A stretch of DNA of 35,702 bases from contig JAHECP010000040.1 in the NCBI GenBank assembly GCA_024641665.1, forward strand, positions 1-35,702, written 5' to 3'. A program made the position numbers and the translations under genes. A model generated the notes under the pieces. That model worked only from the letters and a program-made list of their open reading frames with translations. It did no database searches and was not told the DNA's origin. The DNA is from Acidobacteriota bacterium (GTDB lineage Bacteria; Acidobacteriota; Vicinamibacteria; Vicinamibacterales; JAHECP01). Below, piece after piece: positions 16,134 to 23,075 of the stretch; position 1 is the stretch's first letter, and every line of letters begins with the position of its first letter.

Positions 16134-17348
16134 TCATGAGGTATCCGGCGAGGGTGCCCCGTGCACGACGATGACCGTGATCTGCATCCGGCCCTCGCCG
16201 CACACCGGACAGCGCGAGAGGTCGACCCCGGTGAGCCGATGGAGCCGCCCCGCGGCCGACGCCGGTCGGGCGTGCTCAGGTGCGGGTTGGTTGAGGAGGA
16301 CGCGGCATCGTGCCAACAGGCGTCGACGCGTGCGATTCGCGAGCAGGCCGAAGTGGCGAATGCGCATGAAGCCGCGGGGCACGACGTGCAGTAGGAAGCG
16401 GCGCAGGAATTCGTCGGCCTCCAGCGTCAGGACCTTCACGCGGTCATGGTCGGCGTAGTCCTTCCAACGGAATCGGACGTGGCCGTCGCGGTGATCGACG
16501 AGGCGATCATTCGACAGCGCGACGCGGTGGGTGTACCGACCGCGATAGTTGAGGACCTGCTCGGGGCCGGCGAAGGGCCGCTTGGCATACACGACCCAGT
16601 CGACCGCTCGCAGTCGATGGAGGAACGTGGTGAAGGCGTGCCGACCGGCCAGATCGGCGGTCCCCGCTGCGAAGATCAGGTGGTGGGCCTCGAAGGCGCG
16701 TTGCAGGCCGGTGAGGTACTTCGCGCGAAAGACCATCGACAAGGCCCGGACCGGAAACAGAAACGAGGATCGACCGGCGATCCACCGCGAGCGGTCAGTC
16801 GCCAAGGCGCCGCCCGTGACGAGGCAGTGGAGATGGAGATGTTGCGTGAGGGCTTGCCCCCAGGTGTGAAGGATCGCGGTGAGGCCGATCGTGCCACCGA
16901 GGTGCCGCGGGTCGCGTCCGAAGGTGAGGAGGGTGTCGGCGGCCGCGCGGAACAGCCGCGCGTAGATCACCCGCGGGTTGCCCTGCGCGAGCGCGTTGAG
17001 CGCGTGCGGAAGGGTCAAGACGACATGAAAGTACGGAATGGGCAGCAGGTCGGCGCGACGGGCCGCGAGCCACCGTTCCTTCGTCAGCATCTGACACTTC
17101 GGGCAATGACGATTGCGACACGAGTTGTACGTGATCCGCACGGCTCCACAGCGGTCACACGTCTCCCGATGCCCGCCGAGGACGGCGGTGCGGCAAGTCG
17201 CGATCGCCTGGAGCGCCCGATGCTGGACCGTGGCGAGGCGGTGGGTGCGGCGATACGCCTCGCCGTGCGCGCGCACGATGTCGGCCAGTTCGAGCCGAGC
17301 CGGGGCTGTCGACACTGCCGTGTCCCGTGGGGACACGCTGCACACCAC
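16134..17348 (-). CDS. tnpA: IS91-family HUH transposase
   Basis: Rolling-circle transposase of 404 residues. The N-terminal zinc-finger-like region has C64, C67, C77, C82 and C85 (CDRCG and NSCRNRHCPKCQ). The HUH metal site is HLHLH at 170-174. The catalytic Tyr region is YRGRYTHRVALSNDRL, followed by VRFRWKDYADHDRVK and the C-terminal RIRHFGLLANRTRR and CPVCGEGRM. The frame is intact with all expected motifs, so it may be functional even though its partner gene is broken. GTG at 17348 follows the recombinase stop immediately. Confidence 0.9.
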   Translation of the reverse strand: MVCSVSPRDTAVSTAPARLELADIVRAHGEAYRRTHRLATVQHRALQAIATCRTAVLGGHRETCDRCGAVRITYNSCRNRHCPKCQMLTKERWLAARRADLLPIPYFHVVLTLPHALNALAQGNPRVIYARLFRAAADTLLTFGRDPRHLGGTIGLTAILHTWGQALTQHLHLHCLVTGGALATDRSRWIAGRSSFLFPVRALSMVFRAKYLTGLQRAFEAHHLIFAAGTADLAGRHAFTTFLHRLRAVDWVVYAKRPFAGPEQVLNYRGRYTHRVALSNDRLVDHRDGHVRFRWKDYADHDRVKVLTLEADEFLRRFLLHVVPRGFMRIRHFGLLANRTRRRLLARCRVLLNQPAPEHARPASAAGRLHRLTGVDLSRCPVCGEGRMQITVIVVHGAPSPDTS

Positions 17349-18209
17349 TCAGGCCGGCGGGCGGATCGGTGACGGAGTGTCGAGCAACTCGAGGCGCGTG
17401 GCCGGGGTCGTCAGCGACGCGCGCGTGAGATGCCAGGACCGGGTCGTCGTCTGGATCGACTGATGCCCCAGCCGCCGCTGAATCGTGTGCACGTCGACGC
17501 CCGCCTCGAGCAGATGGGTCGCGAAGGCGTGCCGCAGCGCGTGAATGCCGCCCGGCTTCGTGATGCCTGCACGGCGCTTGGCGGTCTGGTACGCGCGCTG
17601 GAGGCCAGTCGGATCCAGCGGGTGCGGGCGATGCGGCGACGGAAACAGCCACGTCGCGGGGTGATAGATGCTCCAGTACGCGCGCAACGCCTCCAGCAGG
17701 TGCGGCGACAGAACGGTCTAGCGGTCCTTCCCGCCCTTCCCTGGCTCGACGCGGAGCGTCATCCGGGCGGAGTCAATGTCGCCGACGCGCAGATGGAGGA
17801 CTTCGTTCAGGCGCAGCCCGCCCGCGTACGTCGTCAGGAGCATGGTGCGATGTTTGAGGTTGGCGGCGTGGGCGATCAGGCGCCGGACCTCCTCGCGACT
17901 CAAGAGCGCCGGGAGTGTGCCGGGCTGGCGCGGGGATGGAAGGCAGAACGTGGTGCGATCGCGCTTCAAGGTTTCGTGGTAGAAGAACCGCAGCCGGTGC
18001 ACCACGATGTTGCAGGTGCTCCAGGACCGCTGCCGGTCGCGTATCAGGTGCAGCAGCTACGCCTGGACCTCCGCATCCGAGATCTGGTCTGGCGAGCGGT
18101 CGTAGGACTTCGCCAGCCCGGCCACCGCCCACACGTACGCCTCGCGCGTCCGGTCGGCCATCCCCCGCACGAGCAGGTCCTCGTCCATCCGCCGGCGTAA
18201 CTCCGTCAT
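17349..18209 (-). pseudogene. IS91-associated tyrosine recombinase with two amber codons
   Basis: One continuous frame of 286 codons from ATG at 18209 encodes a phage-type integrase: a SAM-like N-terminal domain (TREAYVWAVAGLAKSYDR, then LRFFYHETL), the catalytic domain with LLTTYAGGLRLNEVLHLRV (Arg), EPGKGGKDR (Lys), [15 protein letters not shown] (His-x-x-Arg), LGHQ (His). The catalytic Tyr is expected near SIQTTTRSWHL, where the usual Y appears as W or lies elsewhere. It is interrupted by TAG at codon 51 (18059-18057) and codon 164 (17720-17718). Both stand where Tyr (TAC) is expected. Neighbour genes are intact, so this looks like decay, though suppression cannot be excluded. Confidence 0.75.
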
Positions 18210-18388
18210 GACACACCTCGGCTGGCTCGAACGTCTTCATTGGCGTTCGTCAGCGGCCATTCTGCGACAGCGCATGCACCGGAGCTGGAAAGAACAGGTG
18301 GGACGACCGACCGCCACAGCCTCAGCGGCGCGATTCGATCACAAGCGGGGGGGGGATGAGGTTCTTGTCTACCGCGATCAGCGGTTTC

Positions 18389-18401
18389 GTTCAACGAATA
18401 G
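18389..18401 (-). other. Candidate attI or first-cassette core site
   Basis: On the minus strand CTATTC is followed by GTTGAAC, a perfect GTTRRRY core. The 9 bases AACGAATAG (plus strand 18393-18401) recur at 15793-15801 at the R' edge of attC 3. It lies between the candidate Pc promoter and the cassettes, where attI is expected in an inverted integron. Confidence 0.4.
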
Positions 18402-18442
18402 TCGACCGAACTGGATACTCCGATACGCCTGTGAACGGCCGC

Positions 18443-18470
18443 AGTCTAGCACCGCGGTCGGCCGCATCAA
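18443..18470 (-). promoter_or_regulatory. Candidate cassette promoter Pc
   Basis: On the minus strand TTGATG (18470-18465), 16 nt, then TAGACT (18448-18443) with a TGC just before it (extended -10). It reads towards the cassette array from the integrase side. It is about 50 nt from the candidate attI core. Confidence 0.45.
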
Positions 18471-18534
18471 AGTGTCCTGGAAGTGACGACGGTCGTGCGT
18501 GTTGCGGGCAATCGCCGGGAAGGAGCGGATTGGA

Positions 18535-18586
18535 GATAGGCCGATCTCGATAGCACGACGAGCCACCGCGGGGCTCGCGGCCTATC
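18535..18586. repeat. Nested inverted repeats at the 3' end of intI
   Basis: GATAGGCC (18535-18542) and GGCCTATC (18579-18586) flank an inner hairpin CGAGCC-ACCGCGG-GGCTCG (18559-18577). The repeat overlaps the intI stop. It may terminate intI transcription or be part of the attI region; no T-run is present. Confidence 0.45.
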
Positions 18587-19373
18587 TGGCGCGAACGGGA
18601 GAAAGGGGCGGCAGTTGGTCCAGCGGGCTCCGCACGCCACGCCCGCCCTGATTGAGCACGTGCGTGTAGATCATGGTCGTGCTCACGTCGCGATGCCCCA
18701 GGAGTTCCTGGATCGTGCGGATGTCGTAGCCGGCTTCGAGCAGGTGGGTCGCGAACGAGTGGCGAAGCGAGTGGCACGTCGCCGGCCGTGCGATGCCCGC
18801 CGCCCTCACCGCCTCCTTCACCGCGCGCTGAACGACCGACTCGTGGAGGTGATGCCGGCGACGTTCGCCGGTCATCGGGTCGCGATAGAACCGCGTGGCG
18901 GGAAAGATCCACTGCTTCACCCGCAATTCGGCGCATTCCAGCAGCCGGAGGCCCGCGCCGTACATCAGTGACGCCATCAGCCACACGGGGCCATGGAGCC
19001 GGGCCAGCAGGCGTGCGACCTCCTCGCGCGAGAGCACGACCGGCAGCCGTGCGGGACGCTGCGCGCGCACCAGCTCCGTCATCCAGGGCAGGCGCTGGCC
19101 GAGCACGACCTCGTAGAGGAACAGGATCGCGCTGAGCGCCTGATTCTGGGTCGACGCGCTGACGCCACGCGCCGCGAGCCGCGACAGGAACGCCGTCACC
19201 TCGGGCTCACCCAGCTCCCGCGGATGACGCGTGCCGCTGGAGACGATGAAGCGCCGGATCCACCCGACGTAGGCCTGCTCCGTCCGGTCGCTGTAATGCC
19301 TGAGGCGGATCGCCTGCCGCACGGCGTCGAGCAGCTTCGGCGGCGACGAGGGAGGCTGAGGATTGACCTTCAC
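18582..19373 (-). CDS. intI: Integron integrase IntI, internally deleted
   Basis: Tyrosine recombinase of the IntI type, which recombines attI and single-stranded attC. From GTG at 19373 the protein is 263 residues. The N-terminal domain reads [19 protein letters not shown] and [14 protein letters not shown]; the catalytic domain keeps R143 ([10 protein letters not shown]), H201/R204 ([20 protein letters not shown]), H227 (LLGHRDV) and Y236 ([10 protein letters not shown]), ending [10 protein letters not shown], all typical of IntI. R143 to H201 is 58 residues apart against 131 in IntI1 (R146, H277): about 73 residues between LRVK and [10 protein letters not shown] are gone, including the catalytic Lys hairpin and the IntI-specific helix. 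Probably inactive. Its orientation is the same as the cassettes. Confidence 0.85.
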   Translation of the reverse strand: MKVNPQPPSSPPKLLDAVRQAIRLRHYSDRTEQAYVGWIRRFIVSSGTRHPRELGEPEVTAFLSRLAARGVSASTQNQALSAILFLYEVVLGQRLPWMTELVRAQRPARLPVVLSREEVARLLARLHGPVWLMASLMYGAGLRLLECAELRVKQWIFPATRFYRDPMTGERRRHHLHESVVQRAVKEAVRAAGIARPATCHSLRHSFATHLLEAGYDIRTIQELLGHRDVSTTMIYTHVLNQGGRGVRSPLDQLPPLSPVRAR

Positions 19374-19570
19374 CGCGTGCAGACACTCGCGAATCTCGTG
19401 CCACCCGAATAGGCGCCAGCTTCCGGCGAATCCTGACGACCCCCCGCCCGCACGTGGCACTTCTTACCCAGACACGCGCACTGCGCCACGGCAATTTCTG
19501 ACGGTGCTGCGCCATCAGGCAGGCCCCCTGTGCGCGCCGCGCGGAGGGCTCGTCAACGCCCGGAGGCTGC
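19374..19570. other. Upstream region of intI, no gene seen
   Basis: No convincing promoter, hairpin or reading frame with family resemblance was seen. The intI frame stays open to an ATG at 19460, but those 29 extra residues do not look like an IntI N-terminus. Confidence 0.4.
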
Positions 19571-19666
19571 GTGAGCGGCCGCCGCGACTTCAATCTGCCG
19601 CACGGAGCCGAGCGCGCGCTGGTGCACGATCGCGACTGCGACTACTCACTGATTAGTTTGATTTGA
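19571..19666 (+). CDS. Short reading frame, possible gene remnant
   Basis: GTG with GGAGG 4 nt upstream opens a 31-codon frame (RRDFNLPHGAERALVHD, then RDCDYSLIS). The Pro-His-Gly followed by charged residues resembles a segment seen in plasmid or conjugation-related proteins, but I cannot name the family with confidence. It lies between intI and the right flanking repeat. It is either a small peptide gene or a stump left by recombination. Confidence 0.3.
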   Translation: MSGRRDFNLPHGAERALVHDRDCDYSLISLI

Positions 19667-19679
19667 CTGGCTGGACCGA

Positions 19680-19751
19680 CGGGACCCGGAACCCAAGAAC
19701 CCGAGAACCCGGAAACCCGAGAACCTCCCGAACTGCCGAACCGACAAGACT
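19680..19751. repeat. Right-flank C-rich repeat with island-flanking 16-mer
   Basis: About seven degenerate copies of an 8-9 bp (GAGAACCCG)-like unit end in CCGAACCGACAAGACT at 19736-19751, two bases before the pyrE stop. The same 16-mer and unit family are found at 13684-13734. Confidence 0.75.
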
Positions 19752-19753
19752 TT

Positions 19754-20335
19754 CTACGTCCGCGATCCGGGCTTCACGACCGGCAGCCCCTTCGCGCACA
19801 ACGGACACGCCTCGGCCTCGAAGGTCGGCAGCGGATAGTGCACGAGCGAGGCGAACGGCACGTCGAGCACGCTCGGCTCGGCGCCGCGGTCGATGATCGA
19901 GGCCGCCGCGATGACCTCGGCGCCGGCCGCGCGCGCCACCTCGATCGTCTCGCGCGTGGATCCGCCGGTGGTCACGACGTCCTCGACGACGATCACGCGG
20001 TCCGACGCGTCGAGGGCGAAGCCCCGGCGCAGCGTGAGCCGACCCTCCTGCCGTTCGGCGAACAGCGCGCGCACGCCGAGCGCGCGCCCCACCTCGTGGC
20101 CGATCACCACGCCGCCGAGCGCGGGCGACAGGACCGCGGTGGCGTCGGGCGTCCCGGCGAGCACCCCGAGCGTGTGCCCGAGCGCGCACCCGAGCGCTTC
20201 GGCGTGCGGGGGATGCTGCAGGACGAGCGCGCACTGCAAGTACCCGCCGCTGTGCAAGCCGGACGACAGCTTGAAGTGCCCCTCGAGCAGCGCCCCCGAC
20301 TGCCGGAACAGACCCAGAACCTCGTCGCGTGTCAT
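19754..20335 (-). CDS. pyrE: Orotate phosphoribosyltransferase
   Basis: Transfers phosphoribose from PRPP to orotate, giving OMP, the fifth step of UMP synthesis. The 193-residue protein has LEGHFKLSSGLHSGGYLQC, the flexible catalytic loop region FAERQEGRLTLRRGF, the PRPP motif VIVVEDVVTTGGSTRETI, and the C-terminal CPLCAKGLPVVKPGSR found in the longer PyrE subgroup. ATG at 20335 fits the family start. It stands alone, far from the other pyr genes at 28-35.7 kb, and forms the right chromosomal flank of the integron island. Confidence 0.93.
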   Translation of the reverse strand: MTRDEVLGLFRQSGALLEGHFKLSSGLHSGGYLQCALVLQHPPHAEALGCALGHTLGVLAGTPDATAVLSPALGGVVIGHEVGRALGVRALFAERQEGRLTLRRGFALDASDRVIVVEDVVTTGGSTRETIEVARAAGAEVIAAASIIDRGAEPSVLDVPFASLVHYPLPTFEAEACPLCAKGLPVVKPGSRT

Positions 20336-20344
20336 GCGCTGTCT

Positions 20345-20450
20345 CTCAGTCAGTCGTCAGCGGTCAGCGGTCAGGGGTCAGGCAGAGCCTGCACGCGCGA
20401 CAGCGTGCTCTTCCTGACGGCTGACCCCTGCCCTCTGACTGCTGTCCCTG
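20345..20450. repeat. GGTCAGC heptamer repeat with inverted second half
   Basis: Left half: GTCAGTC, GTCAGC, GGTCAGC, GGTCAGG, GGTCAGG. Right half: CCTGACG, GCTGACC, CCTGCCC, TCTGACT. The halves can pair to a long hairpin. It separates the peptidase gene's stop from the pyrE start, and a related repeat is at 24733-24815. Confidence 0.7.
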
Positions 20451-22838
20451 TCACCTCTTCAGCCTCAGGTTCTCCTCGAACAGCTTCAGGATGCGCGTGT
20501 ACTCGTCGGCCCAGCTCGACGCCCGGACGAACCCGTGGTTCTCGACGGGAAACACGGCCAGCTCCCAGTTCTTCTTGTGGAGCTCGATCAGCCGCTGCAC
20601 GAGGCGCACCGAGTCCTGAAAGTGCACGTTGGTGTCCACCATGCCGTGGCAGATGAGGAGCGCGCCCTTCAGCCCGTCGGCGAAGTAGATGGGCGAGCTC
20701 TGCTCGTAGGCCCGGGGATCGTCCTGCGGCTCGTTGAGGATGTTCGCCGTGTAGCCGTGATTGTAGTGCGCCCAGTCGGTCACCGGCCGGAGCGCGGCGC
20801 CCGCGGCGAAGGTGTCGGGCGCGGTGAACATCGCCATGAGCGTGATGAAGCCGCCGTAGCTGCCGCCGTAGACGCCGACGCGCTTCGGGTCCACCTTCTG
20901 CGCGGTGACCAGGTACTTCGCGCCGTCGACGATGTCGTCGAGGTCCTTGCCGCCCATGTGGCGGTAGATGGCCGTGCGCCAGTCACGGCCGTAGCCCGAG
21001 GAGGCGCGGTAGTCCACGTCCAGCACCACGTAGCCGCGCGAGATGAGCAGGTTGTCGAACATGTACTCGCGGTAGTAGCTCGCCCAGTACTTGTGCGCGT
21101 TCTGGGCGTAGCCCGCGCCGTGGACGAACACGACGCCCGGCCGCGTCCGGTCCCGCTTCGCGCCGAGCATCTCCGGCGTGTACAGCCGGGCGTAGACCTC
21201 CGCACCGTCGCGTGCCTTGAAGATGACGACCTCGGGGTCGGCCCACTTGAATGAGCGCCACTCCGCGGTGGGCGTCGTCGTGATCTGCCGCATCGACGCG
21301 CCCGGCTGCGCCGCGACCAGGTAGAGCTCCGGCGGTTTGTTGCTGTAGGAGTAGACGTCGCCGTACATCGAGCCGTCGGGGGCCATCTCGGGGTCGTGCG
21401 CGCCGGTGAGCGTGGTGAGCCTCGTGCGCGGACCACCGTCGAGCGCCATCGTGTAGACGTGCCGCTCGCCCGGATGGACTTCCGTCGACACGAAGAGGAA
21501 GTGCTGCCGGTCCGGCGTGAGGTCGGCGCTCGTGACCTCCCAGCGGCCCGAGGTGAGCTGCACCGCCTGCGGCGAGGCCGCCGACACGTCCTCGGTGTAC
21601 AGGTGCGCCCACCCGTCCTTCTCCGAGACGAACCAGATGTGCCGGTTGTCTGGCAGGAACCGGGCCACGTTGCCGAAACCGCCGAAGCCGCCGCGCACCT
21701 CGCGGATCCAGGCGTCGTCGTGCAGGCGGTCGAGCACGCTCGACTTGCCGGTCTCCGGGTCGATCAGGGCGAGCCAGCGGTCCTTGTTGTCGAACGCCCG
21801 GGCGTAGCCGACCGCGTACTTCCCGTCGGCCGAGACCTCGGGCATGCCCCAGTTGATCGCGCGCGGGCCCGGCTTCTCGGCCTGGTCGCCGGCCCGGGGC
21901 GGCGCGTCGCCGGCGAACCCGCCGTCGGCCCAGACGCTCTTCTTCGTCTCGAGATTCAGGATGGCCAGCTTGCGGGTGTTCTGCGCGTCCCCGACATTGG
22001 TGCGGCCCGGGATCTCCTCGACGTACGCGCTCTCGGTGACGTAGCTCGGCACGCTGGTCGCCTTCGCGCCGCGCGCGCGCTCGTTGACGAGCACGAAGAC
22101 GTGCGCGCCGTCCGGCGATAACTGCAGATCCACCGCCGACTGCCCCTCGGCCAGCTCCAGCCGGGGCAGCGCGTCGGCTTCCTCCTTCGCCTCGGCCTTC
22201 TTCTTCTTCTCGATCTGCTCGCGGGTGTACTCGATCAGCTTCGACTCCTCCTCTTTCAGGTACTTCTGGCTGTCGGTCAACCGCGGCTCCGGCTTCTTCG
22301 TCGACACGTCGGTGAGCTGGGTGACGAGCGCGTTCCCGCCCGCCTCGATCGGCACGATGTACAGGTTCCCCTCGCGGACGAAGGTGACATGGGTCTCGTC
22401 CCTCGCCCATTGCGGGTTGCTCTCCCGCTCGGTCGTCCGGGTGATCTGCCGTCGCGTGCCGGCCACCGAGTCGACGATGACGATGTCCCCGTCGTCGGCG
22501 AACAGGACGCGCCGGTGGGCGCGATCCCACCGTCCGTTGGGCGGCGGAGCCAGCTTGCGCTCCTCGTCGGTCAGCTTGCGCGGCTCGCCGCCGTCGCGGC
22601 CGACGACGTAGGTGGACGGCTCGTCCTCGCCGGGCTTCGTCCACTCGAAGTACAGCCGGCTCGAGTCGCCGGACCAGCGCAGGCCCGTCGGGGCGGCGCC
22701 GAGCAGGTCGGGGCCGCGCGTGATGCTGTCGACGGTCAGCGGAAACGCGGCGGGAGCCGTGCCCTGGCCGGCGCGGCCGGCGAGGGTCGGCGCCCAGACG
22801 CACGCGGTCGTCAGGAGCAGGAACAGGAATCGGCGCAT
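20451..22838 (-). CDS. Dipeptidyl-peptidase IV-like S9 serine peptidase
   Basis: A 795-residue secreted peptidase of the prolyl oligopeptidase (S9) family, expected to cut dipeptides, often after Pro or Ala, from peptide N-termini in the periplasm. Residues 1-22 form a signal peptide. Residues about 40-530 are a DPP-IV-type beta-propeller with repeated WSPDG-like turns (PDRQHFLFVS, APDGSMYGDVYS), including a Lys/Glu-rich helical insert near 190-225 (KYLKEEESKLIEYTREQ). The alpha/beta-hydrolase domain has RPGVVFVHGAG, the nucleophile S660 in YGGSYGGF, D735 in HGMVDTNVHF and H768 in VENHGF. All three catalytic residues are present. Amino-acid supply or peptide scavenging is likely; the exact substrate is unknown. 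Confidence 0.92.
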   Translation of the reverse strand: MRRFLFLLLTTACVWAPTLAGRAGQGTAPAAFPLTVDSITRGPDLLGAAPTGLRWSGDSSRLYFEWTKPGEDEPSTYVVGRDGGEPRKLTDEERKLAPPPNGRWDRAHRRVLFADDGDIVIVDSVAGTRRQITRTTERESNPQWARDETHVTFVREGNLYIVPIEAGGNALVTQLTDVSTKKPEPRLTDSQKYLKEEESKLIEYTREQIEKKKKAEAKEEADALPRLELAEGQSAVDLQLSPDGAHVFVLVNERARGAKATSVPSYVTESAYVEEIPGRTNVGDAQNTRKLAILNLETKKSVWADGGFAGDAPPRAGDQAEKPGPRAINWGMPEVSADGKYAVGYARAFDNKDRWLALIDPETGKSSVLDRLHDDAWIREVRGGFGGFGNVARFLPDNRHIWFVSEKDGWAHLYTEDVSAASPQAVQLTSGRWEVTSADLTPDRQHFLFVSTEVHPGERHVYTMALDGGPRTRLTTLTGAHDPEMAPDGSMYGDVYSYSNKPPELYLVAAQPGASMRQITTTPTAEWRSFKWADPEVVIFKARDGAEVYARLYTPEMLGAKRDRTRPGVVFVHGAGYAQNAHKYWASYYREYMFDNLLISRGYVVLDVDYRASSGYGRDWRTAIYRHMGGKDLDDIVDGAKYLVTAQKVDPKRVGVYGGSYGGFITLMAMFTAPDTFAAGAALRPVTDWAHYNHGYTANILNEPQDDPRAYEQSSPIYFADGLKGALLICHGMVDTNVHFQDSVRLVQRLIELHKKNWELAVFPVENHGFVRASSWADEYTRILKLFEENLRLKR

Positions 22839-22922
22839 GGTGCCAGGTCCTCGATGGTGAACGGCGGTGGCCCGGATCGGCGACGCGGGCGGGCCACCCG
22901 ACAGGGGCCCGAGCGGCCCTTA

Positions 22923-22932
22923 AGTATACAAT
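22923..22932. promoter_or_regulatory. Overlapping divergent -10 candidates
   Basis: AGTATACAAT can serve as TACAAT for the TolC-like gene on the plus strand and as TATACT for the peptidase on the minus strand. The leaders would be about 135 and 75 nt. No -35 boxes stand out. Confidence 0.3.
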
Positions 22933-23075
22933 CCGGGTGAAACCACCGCTCGGCCCGCCTCGTCTACTGTTATTTGACACGACGGCTCTTGGGGCGCGAC
23001 GGTCGGACGTGCGCGCCCGGTTCTTGCTATTCCATCGATCCGTCTGGTGTCAGCTACTTCAGGAGAACGCATCAA

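Larger units (their letters stand above)
15879..18240 (-). mobile_element. IS91-family element with companion tyrosine recombinase
   Basis: Contains an IS91-type HUH transposase preceded by a tyrosine recombinase gene ending 1 nt before it. IS91 elements transpose by rolling circle and insert beside GAAC or CAAG; here GAAC at 15875-15878 directly precedes the non-coding 3' part, so the origin end is placed at 15879 by inference. The other end is not resolved and is put just outside the recombinase gene. Bases 15879-16133 hold no gene. No terminal inverted repeats or target duplication are expected for this family. Confidence 0.65.

Noticed and set aside
18349-18357. Run of nine G as a phase-variation tract
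   Set aside because: It is in non-coding DNA beside the mobile element and no gene start or promoter depends on it.
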